Shown here one piece after another: positions 1 through 7,955 of a DNA stretch of 64,000 nucleotides; the first letter of the stretch is position 1; each line of letters begins with the position of its first letter. Source of the stretch: Bacillus sp. ISL-41 (GTDB taxonomy: Bacteria > Bacillota > Bacilli > Bacillales > Cytobacillaceae). Below the pieces are notes generated by a model. The model did not search any database. It had not been told where the DNA came from and saw only the letters and a list, made by a program, of their open reading frames with translations. The stretch is from positions 1 through 64,000 of the forward strand of contig NZ_JAGGQP010000044.1 in assembly GCF_018613235.1 (NCBI RefSeq), in the 5' to 3' direction. The position numbers and the translations under genes are program-made.

Positions 1-53
1 TAAACTCCCCCAGCAATCACCAGCAATAGTACTAGACCAAGTAGAGTTTCCAT
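1..53 (-). CDS. Start of a membrane protein gene, cut by the left edge
   Basis: On the minus strand an ATG at 53-51 follows a GGAGG ribosome binding site (62-66) at a good distance. The first 17 codons read METLLGLVLLLVIAGGV, a typical start of a membrane segment. The rest lies outside the window, so the family is unknown. It could also be a short spurious frame, but the good RBS and the hydrophobic content favour a gene. Confidence 0.45.
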   Translation of the reverse strand, partial: METLLGLVLLLVIAGGV

Positions 54-72
54 CCAAATCATCCTCCATAAA

Positions 73-127
73 CTTCACCGCGTTAAACGGGTGGGGGTCA
101 GACCCCCACCCGTTTAACGCGGTGAAG
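73..127. repeat. Perfect GGGGGTC-N-GACCCCC palindrome, copy 1
   Basis: Two 27-base arms (73-99 and 101-127) are exact reverse complements around a single base at 100. The centre is GGGGGTC-A-GACCCCC and the outer arms contain TTAA-CGCGG words. The same centre recurs at 1255, 2400, 5640 and 40635 with different outer arms. No T-run follows on either side, so it is not a classical terminator. It looks like a dispersed intergenic palindromic repeat. Confidence 0.9.
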
Positions 128-251
128 CAGTTCTTTCGAATTATGTCTGACTTTGTTGTCGATTTTTTTAAGTATTTGATGAACGATACTTATTATGCCT
201 TTTGACCTATAAGGAAATACTTGGGATATCAAAAAAAGAGAGGTGAGAGGA

Positions 252-449
252 ATGGGATTACCAAATTTGAGGATGCCTACAGGTGGCGGCCGTGTATGGT
301 GGTTCACACTAGAAAGCAGGAATGGGTTTAAGTTGCAACAAAACAAATTGACCGGGCATTATAGGGTGCTTGATCCTGCGGACTACGGGCTTGATTGGGG
401 ATTAAATGAACATGATATTCGCGACACTTTTCAAACGGTATCAAGATAA
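252..449 (+). CDS. Small hypothetical protein, 65 aa
   Basis: The frame has a GTG at 243, but the ATG at 252 is preferred because GAGGTG lies 7 bases before it. The product starts MGLPNLRMPTGGGRVW and is rich in Gly, Trp and Asp, with no signal peptide or membrane segment. I do not recognise the family. A 23-codon frame with its own strong RBS begins 31 bases downstream on the same strand and may form a unit with it. Confidence 0.55.
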   Translation: MGLPNLRMPTGGGRVWWFTLESRNGFKLQQNKLTGHYRVLDPADYGLDWGLNEHDIRDTFQTVSR

Positions 450-480
450 TAATACAACCTAAAGGAGGTATATTTAATAA

Positions 481-552
481 TGAAAATCCAAATTCCAACC
501 CCGATGGGACCAGTAATTGTTGAAACAGATTCTTGTGGTAAAGGGAAATAAA
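481..552 (+). CDS. Micro-ORF, 23 codons, with a consensus RBS
   Basis: AAAGGAGGT at 461-469 is a full Shine-Dalgarno sequence. The next start is ATG 481 (spacing about 11, slightly long), giving MKIQIPTPMGPVIVETDSCG and three more residues before TAA. The frame closes before a strong hairpin at 587-613. It could be a real small peptide, a leader peptide or a decayed gene start. Nothing in the sequence gives its function. Confidence 0.4.
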
Positions 553-586
553 AGATTGATTTCAAATGACTATTAAAAATACAAAA

Positions 587-613
587 AAGGCAGGGAATTA
601 AACTCCCTGCCTT
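587..613 (-). terminator. Intrinsic terminator between convergent genes
   Basis: A 10-bp stem (AAGGCAGGGA, 587-596, with TCCCTGCCTT, 604-613) has a 7-base loop. Read on the minus strand it is followed by a T-rich stretch, so it ends the gene at 616-987. It may also stop plus-strand transcription of the two small frames. Confidence 0.8.
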
Positions 614-615
614 CG

Positions 616-987
616 TTATGCTTTCTTCTGCCAGGCAAAACACATAAATCGCGCATCTGACGTAAGCCATTTTTGTGCATGAGCCTGATTAATTAGTTCC
701 TTATGTTCAAAGAAAATCTTCTTGGCATAAGGAAGTTTTACATCCCTAACCGCTTCATTCAATAAACTCAAAATCCTCTTGTCCTTATTTGTCAGCATAG
801 CAAACTCATTTGTTTCTTTTTCTTTTGCAATAACTTTGACCAAATCCTTGGATTGTTGGCTAAGCATATGAAAGTTATTTGGTTCAGTTATCCGGTTCCA
901 TTCCTTTAAAATGACTTCTCTGGCTGCCCCGTAGCGTTGTTTACTCATTAGATTCTCAATTTTAAAGACAACACTTTCGATTTTCAC
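616..987 (-). CDS. Hypothetical protein, 123 aa
   Basis: The start is GTG at 987 with only a weak RBS (CGGGAT). The product is charged, mostly helical by appearance, and soluble, with no signal peptide. Its N-terminal part (MSKQRYGAAREVILKEWNRI) resembles a short helical-repeat segment, but I cannot assign a family. It stands alone on the minus strand and ends in the terminator at 587-613. Confidence 0.65.
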   Translation of the reverse strand: MKIESVVFKIENLMSKQRYGAAREVILKEWNRITEPNNFHMLSQQSKDLVKVIAKEKETNEFAMLTNKDKRILSLLNEAVRDVKLPYAKKIFFEHKELINQAHAQKWLTSDARFMCFAWQKKA

Positions 988-1294
988 AATTTATCCCGTC
1001 CATAAGTTTATTTAATCTACCTCTATTTTAATTAGTAAAATAGTCCTAGTCAATCTATATTGAAGGAATATTCAAATATATTATTAATCCTTCTTTTACT
1101 TATTTAAATTAACGAAATAAATGGAGTTGGTGTTCGATAGAATTAGATAAATCAAAATGAAATAGTAACAATATTACTTTGATTTCTTTCTTGCTAGCGA
1201 TAGTCAACTGTCTTAACTCGTCACTCGCTTTAACACTTTAACTCGCTGGGGGTCTGACCCCCGCTCCTTTAACGCGGCAATGTCACGCTCATGT
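988..1294. other. Intergenic region with a degenerate palindrome
   Basis: This 307-bp stretch is AT-rich and shows no credible gene. The only clear structure is the repeat centred at 1255. Promoter elements for the gene at 616-987 must lie here but none is clear enough to name. Confidence 0.6.
1236..1274. repeat. Degenerate GGGGGTC-N-GACCCCC repeat, copy 2
   Basis: The centre GGGGGTC-T-GACCCCC (1248-1262) is intact, but the outer arms no longer pair: the left arm carries CTTTAACTCGCT and the right arm GCTCCTTTAACG. Both arms still hold the CTTTAAC word seen in other copies. It therefore looks like an eroded or recombined copy lying just downstream of gtaB. Confidence 0.7.
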
Positions 1295-2191
1295 TTACCA
1301 CTTCTTCTTATCTTTACGTTCTTTTTCTAATACAACATCCAGGTATTTTAAGATATCTGAGCGGAGATTGGGATCTTTCAAGGCGAATTCAATGGTGGTT
1401 TTGACAAAGCCGATTTTTTCACCCACATCGTACCGTTTTCCTTCAAAGTTATAAGCGAAAACTCGCTGGATTTGATTGAGCTTTTGTATGGCATCTGTCA
1501 GCTGGATTTCGCCGCCCGCCCCGGTTTCCATCTGGTCAAGGAACATGAAAATTTCAGGCGTAAGGATGTAGCGTCCCATAATCGCCATGTTAGAAGGTGC
1601 AGTTCCTGGAACTGGTTTTTCAACGAGATTCTCTACAACATATCGTCGGTCCTCCAGCTCCGCCCCATCTATAATCCCATATCGGTGTGTCTCACTCATT
1701 TCCACTGGCTGTACCCCAATAATCGTGGACCTGGTCTTATCATATTGCTCCATTAACTGCGCCAAACAAGGTGTGTCACTCTGGACAACATCGTCCCCAA
1801 GCAGGACCGCAAATGGTTCATCGCCAATAAAATGCCTGGCACACCAAACCGCATGTCCTAAACCCTTAGGCTCCTTCTGCCTGATATAGTGGATATTCGC
1901 CAGATTAGATGGATACCGAACCTTTTCGAGCAAATCGAGCTTACCTTTTTGCTCCAGATTCATTTCTAGTTCAGGTGAAAAATCAAAATGATCCTCAATC
2001 GCACGCTTACCTTTACCTGTCACAATGATGATATCTTCAATTCCAGAAGCGACCGCCTCTTCCACTATATACTGGATTGTCGGCTTATCAACGATTGGCA
2101 GCATCTCCTTGGGCATTGCTTTCGTCGCCGGCAAAAAACGCGTACCCAACCCAGCAGCAGGGATAATCGCCTTTCGGACCCTTTTCTTCAT
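1295..2191 (-). CDS. gtaB: UTP-glucose-1-phosphate uridylyltransferase
   Basis: The 298-aa product makes UDP-glucose from UTP and glucose-1-phosphate in the cytoplasm. UDP-glucose feeds glucosylation of teichoic acids, glycolipids and capsules. The N-terminal nucleotide-binding signature [20 protein letters not shown] and the later LGDDVV and VEKP motifs are those of the GalU/GtaB family, and the length is normal for the family. The ATG is preceded by AGGAGGGG at good spacing. The gene is alone on the minus strand and diverges from the protease gene at 2653. A perfect 22-bp palindrome at 2296-2317 lies upstream. Confidence 0.95.
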   Translation of the reverse strand: MKKRVRKAIIPAAGLGTRFLPATKAMPKEMLPIVDKPTIQYIVEEAVASGIEDIIIVTGKGKRAIEDHFDFSPELEMNLEQKGKLDLLEKVRYPSNLANIHYIRQKEPKGLGHAVWCARHFIGDEPFAVLLGDDVVQSDTPCLAQLMEQYDKTRSTIIGVQPVEMSETHRYGIIDGAELEDRRYVVENLVEKPVPGTAPSNMAIMGRYILTPEIFMFLDQMETGAGGEIQLTDAIQKLNQIQRVFAYNFEGKRYDVGEKIGFVKTTIEFALKDPNLRSDILKYLDVVLEKERKDKKKW

Positions 2192-2295
2192 ATTCCCCCT
2201 CCTTTAGAAATCATCTCTTTTGGTCTTTACCTTATCAATTTATATTAGCAGTCTTATTTCTTCATGAAAATTATATTCTCTAACTACTATTATTA

Positions 2296-2317
2296 TTTAA
2301 TCAAACGTTTGATTAAA
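2296..2317. promoter_or_regulatory. Perfect 22-bp palindrome, possible operator
   Basis: Two 11-base arms (TTTAATCAAAC and its complement) meet at 2306/2307 with no spacer. It sits about 105 bp upstream of gtaB and 335 bp upstream of the protease gene. The symmetric ATCAAAC-GTTTGAT form is typical of a dimeric repressor site. No regulator gene is nearby to assign. Confidence 0.4.
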
Positions 2318-2371
2318 ACCCCTTGAATCCAAGCCTATCAAGACCTCCGGACATCAGAACAAATAACCCTC

Positions 2372-2428
2372 CCTTTAACACAGTAACGCGCCGGGGGTCA
2401 GACCCCCGGCGCGTTACTGTGTTAAAGG
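2372..2428. repeat. Perfect GGGGGTC-N-GACCCCC palindrome, copy 3
   Basis: The arms are 28 bases each (2372-2399 and 2401-2428) and perfectly complementary around base 2400. The arm sequence (CCTTTAACACAGTAACGCGC then the common centre) differs from copy 1, yet pairing is perfect. The rest of the 2192-2652 gap shows no gene. Confidence 0.9.
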
Positions 2429-2652
2429 ATAAGCGGTGACGAACTCCTCATTATACGGAACATATCCTTTAATGCAGAAGCAAACGCATGGACTGTAAAC
2501 TTCCAGTATGGATTCCAGGGGCAAGAACTTGAAATCACTATAGCAGAGTGAAGAGCAAAATCCAAAATTTGGATGATATCTATCACTTTAAATCCCTCTT
2601 TATACTTCCGATATAAATAGCATCAAAGTTATTCAACAAGAAGGGACAGAGT

Positions 2653-5610
2653 ATGAATAGGAAAAGGTTTCGTAGTTTAGTTGTCGTTCCGTTGGCTGCA
2701 ATGAGTCTTATGGTTACATCTGTATCTCCCGCGCTTGCATTGGAGTCACATCCTATAGCAGCAATACAGAAATCGGAAGTTGTCGTAGTTTACAAGAATA
2801 CAGTCGGCCGAGAAAAGGTTTTGAATCAGGCCATCGAAGTAAAGGATGAATTCACATCCTTGAAAGCTATTAATCTAGTATTACCGGAATCTGCAATTCA
2901 TTTTTTAAAAAGTGACCCTGATATCAGCTATATCGAGCATCAGGTCGATCAACAGGTTGAATTGCTGGGCACACCTGGACAATGGAATGTAGAAGCTGTC
3001 AATGCACCAGAGGCATGGTCTCAAGGGATTACTGGCCAGGGAGTAAAAGTCGCAATCATTGATACTGGGATTGCCATTCACAACGAATTGCCAAACGTTG
3101 TCCAAAGAGTCAGTTTTGTGGAGGATGACCCGGCAACCTTGATAGATGAGTCTTCCCCTCTTGACAATCATGGACATGGCACACATGTTGCCGGAATTGT
3201 CGGAGCAAAAATTGGCGGATCGATTTCAGATGGAAGTGAACTTGTAGGTGTTGCTCCCAATACCAATCTTTATTCACTAAAAGCCATGGATGGTGACGAG
3301 GGAAGTATTTTGAACGTCATCGAAGCGATTGATTGGGCAATTGCCAATGATATGGATATCATTAATCTTTCCCTTGGCCTGTCGAGCCACGTTCAGTTAT
3401 TGCAGGATGCAGTTGACAGGGCATATAACGCGGGGATTTTGCTTGTTGGCGCTGCCGGCAATGATGATGTGGGCAGTCCGGTCAATTATCCCGCTAAATA
3501 CGAATCAGTGATTGCCGTTTCTTCCGTTGACTACAGGAAGACACTATCCAGCTTTTCCTCTACCGGTGCCGAGATTGAATTCACAGCGCCAGGCAGTGGA
3601 ATAGCCAGCACCTATGTTAATGGAAGCATTGCTATGATGAGCGGAACATCGCAGGCAGCTCCTCATATTGCAGGGTTCCTCGCGCTATTGAAGCAAAAAG
3701 ACCCAACCAAAACGGCGAGCGAGCTTCGTCTTGAATTGCAAAAATATGCAGAGGACTTAGGTCCTGATGGCCGTGATGAGTTCTATGGATACGGGTTCAT
3801 CGACTACAATACCTTGGACGATGTTCCACCCGCTGACGTAATGAACCTCCAAGCAGCTGCAACAACCACAGATTCTATTACAGTTTCTTTCACGAAGCCG
3901 TCTGATGATGATTTTGTAAAAACAAATCTCTACATTGACGGTGAGCTATCAGGCGAAACAACTGCTGATTCATACACATTTACAGGATTGAGTCCTGACA
4001 AGGAATACCATATTAGCTCCAAAACCGTTGACGGACATGGCAATCTTTCCAATGGTGTCAGTATTTTGGTGAAAACAAAGGCTTTACCAGATACGACCGC
4101 ACCCTATGAAGTAACAGAAATAAAAGCAGAAAGTATCACAGAGACTTCCGCATTAATCTCGTGGACAAATCCCGATGATGATGACTTCGTCCATGTGAAT
4201 CTTTATTTTAACGGTGAAAAAATAAAGACGGTTCTGAAAGATGCCACCCCTTCCCATACATTGACCGGCCTTACTCCTGATACTGCCTACTCTGTGCTCA
4301 TCAGGACAGTCGATCAGACAGGGAACGAATCACCTGGTAAAACTGTTGCTTTCACTACAGAGGCTAGTGCAGTAGAAGATCCTGTTGAATCGCCCGCTCC
4401 TAGCGATCCAGGTGTGCAGGATCCACCAGAGTCAGGCGGAGAAGAACAGCCTGTCAACCCGGATCCATCAGAACCTGGCACACAAGAACAGCCTGTCAAC
4501 CCGGTACCTACTGAACCTGCACCGCATCCAGGTGAGACAGCACCGCTACCGGATACACAAAGTGAATTATTGGTTACAAGAGAAAAGCTGGTTGAGACCA
4601 ACGGTAAAATTGAACTGACTTTACCATCAACCACTGGGAAAATCATTTTCTCTCCTGATGTTTGGAATGAGTTAAGAATAATGAAAAAAGACCTCTACGT
4701 GTCTTTTAATGGATTGTCTATTTTAATGCCGAAAGAAAATATAGCGAACTTGAGACTTGAGCACCTTACCGAGATCGCTGTCAGTTCGGAAGCTTCTGCA
4801 CCACCAAAAGGTGCTAATCTTTTAACTGACCTTGCAAAAATCGAGATGGTTGACCAGGTGACAAAAAGGCGAATCAATACTTTTGACAAGCCACTTACAA
4901 TCACATTAGACCTTCCAGCTGTAAAAAGTGCAGGCCTTACTAAAGCAATATTCGGTGCTAGAAAAGCAGGCAGCGAGTGGCAGTTTGCAGGCGGAAATAT
5001 TACCAGTGGAAAGTTAGTGCTGCACACAAGGCAATTAGCCTCTTTTGCTGTAATGGAGAATCATCGAACATTCCTGGATATTAAAAATCATTGGGCTAAA
5101 CCCGAGATTGAACAGCTTGCATCACGGTTGATCATTCAGGGCAAAACAGCTGACCTATTCTCTCCTAATGAGGAGATCACACGCGCTCAGTTTGTCGTCC
5201 TGCTCTCAAGAATGCTCAGCATCCCAACCAAGGAATATTCCGGCACGTTCAGGGATGTGCCGAAAAGCCAGACATGGGCCGCCGTGTATATCGAAGCTGC
5301 CCAGCGCCACGGCATTACATCCGGACTTGGCGATGGCACATTCCAGCCGAACCGCATCATTACCCGTCAAGAAATGGCAGCCATGATCGTGCGGGCATTG
5401 AGAGTTGAAAATCCAGATGCCCTTCAGGAGAGCTCAGCTACAACTAAACCATTTACAGACGACAAGCAGCTAAGCACCACATTCAAACAAGAAATCTATC
5501 AAGCAACCAAAGCAGGCCTCATAAAAGGCCTCCCAGACGGAAGCTTCAACCCGCTAGCCAAAGCAACAAGAGCCCAAACAAGCGTAGTACTATACCGCGC
5601 ACTACACTAA
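2653..5610 (+). CDS. Secreted subtilisin-like protease with FN3 and SLH domains
   Basis: The 985-aa product has a Sec signal peptide (residues 1-29, ending PALA), an inhibitor-I9-like propeptide (about 35-100) and an S8 peptidase domain (about 115-385). The catalytic residues are D137 (IIDTG), H175 (HGTHVAG) and S333 (GTSQAAPH), with the oxyanion Asn in AAGND. Two fibronectin type III domains follow (about 390-478 and 480-575), then a Pro/Glu/Gly linker (576-640), a region of unknown fold, and three SLH repeats (about 806-985) that bind the wall polymer. It should therefore be an S-layer- or wall-attached protease acting outside the cell. The ATG has an AAGGGA-type RBS. The gene is monocistronic and a palindromic repeat follows the stop. 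Confidence 0.93.
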   Translation: MNRKRFRSLVVVPLAAMSLMVTSVSPALALESHPIAAIQKSEVVVVYKNTVGREKVLNQAIEVKDEFTSLKAINLVLPESAIHFLKSDPDISYIEHQVDQQVELLGTPGQWNVEAVNAPEAWSQGITGQGVKVAIIDTGIAIHNELPNVVQRVSFVEDDPATLIDESSPLDNHGHGTHVAGIVGAKIGGSISDGSELVGVAPNTNLYSLKAMDGDEGSILNVIEAIDWAIANDMDIINLSLGLSSHVQLLQDAVDRAYNAGILLVGAAGNDDVGSPVNYPAKYESVIAVSSVDYRKTLSSFSSTGAEIEFTAPGSGIASTYVNGSIAMMSGTSQAAPHIAGFLALLKQKDPTKTASELRLELQKYAEDLGPDGRDEFYGYGFIDYNTLDDVPPADVMNLQAAATTTDSITVSFTKPSDDDFVKTNLYIDGELSGETTADSYTFTGLSPDKEYHISSKTVDGHGNLSNGVSILVKTKALPDTTAPYEVTEIKAESITETSALISWTNPDDDDFVHVNLYFNGEKIKTVLKDATPSHTLTGLTPDTAYSVLIRTVDQTGNESPGKTVAFTTEASAVEDPVESPAPSDPGVQDPPESGGEEQPVNPDPSEPGTQEQPVNPVPTEPAPHPGETAPLPDTQSELLVTREKLVETNGKIELTLPSTTGKIIFSPDVWNELRIMKKDLYVSFNGLSILMPKENIANLRLEHLTEIAVSSEASAPPKGANLLTDLAKIEMVDQVTKRRINTFDKPLTITLDLPAVKSAGLTKAIFGARKAGSEWQFAGGNITSGKLVLHTRQLASFAVMENHRTFLDIKNHWAKPEIEQLASRLIIQGKTADLFSPNEEITRAQFVVLLSRMLSIPTKEYSGTFRDVPKSQTWAAVYIEAAQRHGITSGLGDGTFQPNRIITRQEMAAMIVRALRVENPDALQESSATTKPFTDDKQLSTTFKQEIYQATKAGLIKGLPDGSFNPLAKATRAQTSVVLYRALH

Positions 5611-5616
5611 AGCATA

Positions 5617-5663
5617 AACGCGCCAGTGCGCCGGGGGTCTGACCCCCGGCGCACTGGCGCGTT
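5617..5663. repeat. Perfect GGGGGTC-N-GACCCCC palindrome, copy 4
   Basis: Two 23-base arms (5617-5639 and 5641-5663) pair perfectly around 5640. It begins 6 bases after the protease stop codon and is followed on the plus strand by TTAACTTTTT, so this copy may also act as a terminator. The outer arm (AACGCGCCAGTGCGCC) again differs from other copies. Confidence 0.85.
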
Positions 5664-5744
5664 AACTTTTTAAAGTCTTACCTAGCGGCCCCTTGATGAA
5701 TTGTATTAACCTTTGCGGCATGGTCAATGGTTATAGGCTCCCCT

Positions 5745-5861
5745 TTAATCATTTTTCTTCATACTTTTAGCTATTAGCCAAATTGTGAAAGCCCCGACAA
5801 TAATCAGCGTCCCAGCGGTAAGCACTGTTTCAATTTTAAAAACAAAATGATGTAGCTTCAT
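5745..5861 (-). CDS. Small membrane protein, 38 aa, coupled to the amidase gene
   Basis: The ATG at 5861-5859 lies two bases after the amidase stop codon and has its own RBS (AAGGAA, 7 bases upstream, inside the amidase end). The product starts MKLHHFVFKIETVLTAGTLI, has one hydrophobic helix (about residues 13-32) and a basic tail (KSMKKND). The tight spacing implies translational coupling with the lipoprotein amidase. No family is recognised. A further 19-codon frame (5672-5731) lies downstream, but its RBS is too distant for me to call it. Confidence 0.6.
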   Translation of the reverse strand: MKLHHFVFKIETVLTAGTLIIVGAFTIWLIAKSMKKND

Positions 5862-5863
5862 AA

Positions 5864-6574
5864 TCAGTTTCCTTCAAGATTTATTTTCGTCCAGTCAAAC
5901 AAGCTTCCCGGATCGTTCTTTCGCTCAGGAGCGTACTCGTCATGCCCAATAATATGCTCCCTGTTTGGCAAGATTCTCTTATTCCTGGCCAGGATATCTT
6001 CTAGCAACAGGTTCAATGATTGATATTGAGCTTCTGTGTAACCAATATGTTCTTGTGGAATTTTTTTATAGGCATCGGCAGAAAGCATGGTTCCCATTTC
6101 AACTTCAGTACCGATCGCCATAAGCTCAATCCCAATGGAATAGTCATTCAAATCATCTATATATTCAGGATATCCTGCCAGCTCTCCTTTACCCGCATGC
6201 CGGGCAGCCCTGGTTTCCGGCAGCAAAAAGTAGATCTCTCCTTCACGGTCAATCATATAATGAGGAGATACATCATAATCCACAAAAATCTTCCGGATAT
6301 CCTCATATATGTATGGATTCTCAGGATTCATTGCCGCATTGCTGGTAAAATGGAGCACCACATGAGTTTTACTATTGCTCCTTGGCACAAAGTTAAGCCT
6401 TGGCATAAAATCCTTGATGACAGGGATTTGAATTTCTGCGTAAACATCCTCACTCTTCTTCGTCTCAGCCTTGGCCACAACTTCCTCATGTGTTTGATCA
6501 GAACACCCACCCGTTATCAGCAAAAAAACCAGAAGAACCAGCAGAACTCTTATATTCATCTCAATCTTTTCCAT
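5864..6574 (-). CDS. Lipoprotein N-acetylmuramoyl-L-alanine amidase
   Basis: The product belongs to the amidase_2/PGRP fold, which cuts the bond between N-acetylmuramic acid and L-alanine in peptidoglycan. Visible features are VVLHFTSN (first zinc His), SPHYMIDREGEIYFLLPE, ARHAG, YSIGIELMA and HIIGHDEYAPERKNDPG (second His and the Asp ligand region). The N-terminus is a lipoprotein signal ending in TGGC, an acceptable but not ideal lipobox. A TTG at 6616 opens the frame, but ATG 6574 or ATG 6559 (MNIRVLLVLL) fits the signal peptide better; none has a strong RBS. It is followed directly by the 38-aa membrane protein. Confidence 0.85.
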   Translation of the reverse strand: MEKIEMNIRVLLVLLVFLLITGGCSDQTHEEVVAKAETKKSEDVYAEIQIPVIKDFMPRLNFVPRSNSKTHVVLHFTSNAAMNPENPYIYEDIRKIFVDYDVSPHYMIDREGEIYFLLPETRAARHAGKGELAGYPEYIDDLNDYSIGIELMAIGTEVEMGTMLSADAYKKIPQEHIGYTEAQYQSLNLLLEDILARNKRILPNREHIIGHDEYAPERKNDPGSLFDWTKINLEGN

Positions 6575-6746
6575 TCTCTTAAAATTTATAAATATAAATT
6601 CTGTTTTTGTCTCCAAAATTCCTGCTAAGTAGTGGCATCAACCAAAATATGGATGGTGTTTCCCGCCCCACTTAGGCCAATAGACATGCTGACTTTTTCC
6701 AGTCGCCAGTTTAAACTAAGGACATATTATTAATGAGGTGAAATTT

Positions 6747-7790
6747 TTGAAAAAAGCTATTATTTCTATTGTTTCTGCTGTCATGCTATTTGGTGTTTTC
6801 GGAGGCAACCCTGCTGCTGCAAGCGCCTTTTCCGATATTGATTCCTCGCCGATGAAGCCGCATATCGAAAGGCTTGCACAGGAAAATATCATTAGCGGAT
6901 ATATGGATGGCACGTTCAGGCCAAAGGAAAAAGTAACAAGGGCACAATACGCAAAAATGCTTGCGCTTGCGATGGGACTGTCTCCTGATGCGAATGCTTC
7001 CAGACAGTTTACTGACCTGGCTGACTGGTCAAGGCCATATGTCGGCGCTTTGGTAAAAGCAGGAATCACCAATGGCAAATCCAAGACGTCTTTTGGCGGA
7101 AATGACTATATTACTAGACAGGAAATGGCCGTGATGTTCGTCCGGGCCATGGGTCTTGAAGAGTTTGTTTACATGCTCGATTACAAGGAATCATTTGCTG
7201 ACTCCAACAAGATCTCAAGCTGGGCCAAACCACATGTATTTTTCCTGAAGGATATTGGTTTTGCAGATGGAAATGGAAAATACTATTTCCCACAGGATGC
7301 GACCACACGTGAAGCATTCGCCAAGCTGACCTACCGATTCACAATCGAAGAGCATAAGTACTTCGAATTAGCGTTGAACCGCATTGCTTTAGAAGTTTAT
7401 GAAAATATTGAAAAAGTAACCTATTTGGGTGAAAGCCTAATAAAGGTCACCTATACCGACGGCACAGTGGAAGAAGATCAGATTGAGGTATTCCTTGATG
7501 AACTGTGGTGGAACTACCATTACTATTCACTCGATGAGATGGACGGATACGACTGGGCAGCGATGAACAGTACCGAAAAAAGGGATCTCATCATGTTCAT
7601 CCTGAACTACTGGGATACAGACTATGATATCTATGTACTCACAAGGACAAAAGAAGATGCCTATAGAGTCCTGTTAGAAAGAGTAAATCTTGTATTCTTG
7701 CACGAACATCAACAATACCAGAACTTCATGCGCGAATTCATCTGGGCGGCCGTTGATACACGTACGATCGACACTGCCGATGAAGAATAA
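6747..7790 (+). CDS. Secreted SLH-domain protein, 347 aa
   Basis: GAGGTGA (6735-6741) lies at the right distance from TTG 6747, so this start is preferred over GTG 6738, which overlaps the RBS. The product has a signal peptide ending PAAASA and three SLH repeats (about residues 29-70, 88-130 and 150-195) with the usual FSDI, DGTFRP and TRAQ/TRQE motifs. A 150-residue acidic and aromatic C-terminal part (YDWAAMNSTEKRDLI) is unfamiliar. It is likely held on the cell wall polymer like other SLH proteins. It is monocistronic with a terminator downstream. Confidence 0.88.
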   Translation: MKKAIISIVSAVMLFGVFGGNPAAASAFSDIDSSPMKPHIERLAQENIISGYMDGTFRPKEKVTRAQYAKMLALAMGLSPDANASRQFTDLADWSRPYVGALVKAGITNGKSKTSFGGNDYITRQEMAVMFVRAMGLEEFVYMLDYKESFADSNKISSWAKPHVFFLKDIGFADGNGKYYFPQDATTREAFAKLTYRFTIEEHKYFELALNRIALEVYENIEKVTYLGESLIKVTYTDGTVEEDQIEVFLDELWWNYHYYSLDEMDGYDWAAMNSTEKRDLIMFILNYWDTDYDIYVLTRTKEDAYRVLLERVNLVFLHEHQQYQNFMREFIWAAVDTRTIDTADEE

Positions 7791-7791
7791 A

Positions 7792-7843
7792 AAGCAGGCT
7801 CGCTGGGTCCAATAACTAGGATCTGAGTGAGCTTGCTTTTTTT
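7792..7843 (+). terminator. Terminator of the SLH gene
   Basis: AAGCAGGCTCGCT pairs with AGTGAGCTTGCTT (two G-U pairs) and is followed by a run of seven T. Confidence 0.8.
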
Positions 7844-7955
7844 ATAACACTATATGACTGCTTCCTCCGCAATTTCAGACAGGGCTCCCGTATAATAGTT
7901 TTTGAAAAAATTTAGCGAGTTCTCCGCACACTTCCCGTCCAGCTTACCTCCTAAA

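Noticed and set aside
73-127. Rho-independent terminator
   Set aside because: The stem is much longer than usual and no T-run follows on either strand. It fits the dispersed palindrome family better.
5672-5731. 19-codon minus-strand frame MPQRLIQFIKGPLGKTLKS
   Set aside because: Its possible RBS (AAAGGGGAG) is too far from the ATG. A TTG start nearer the RBS is possible but unsupported.
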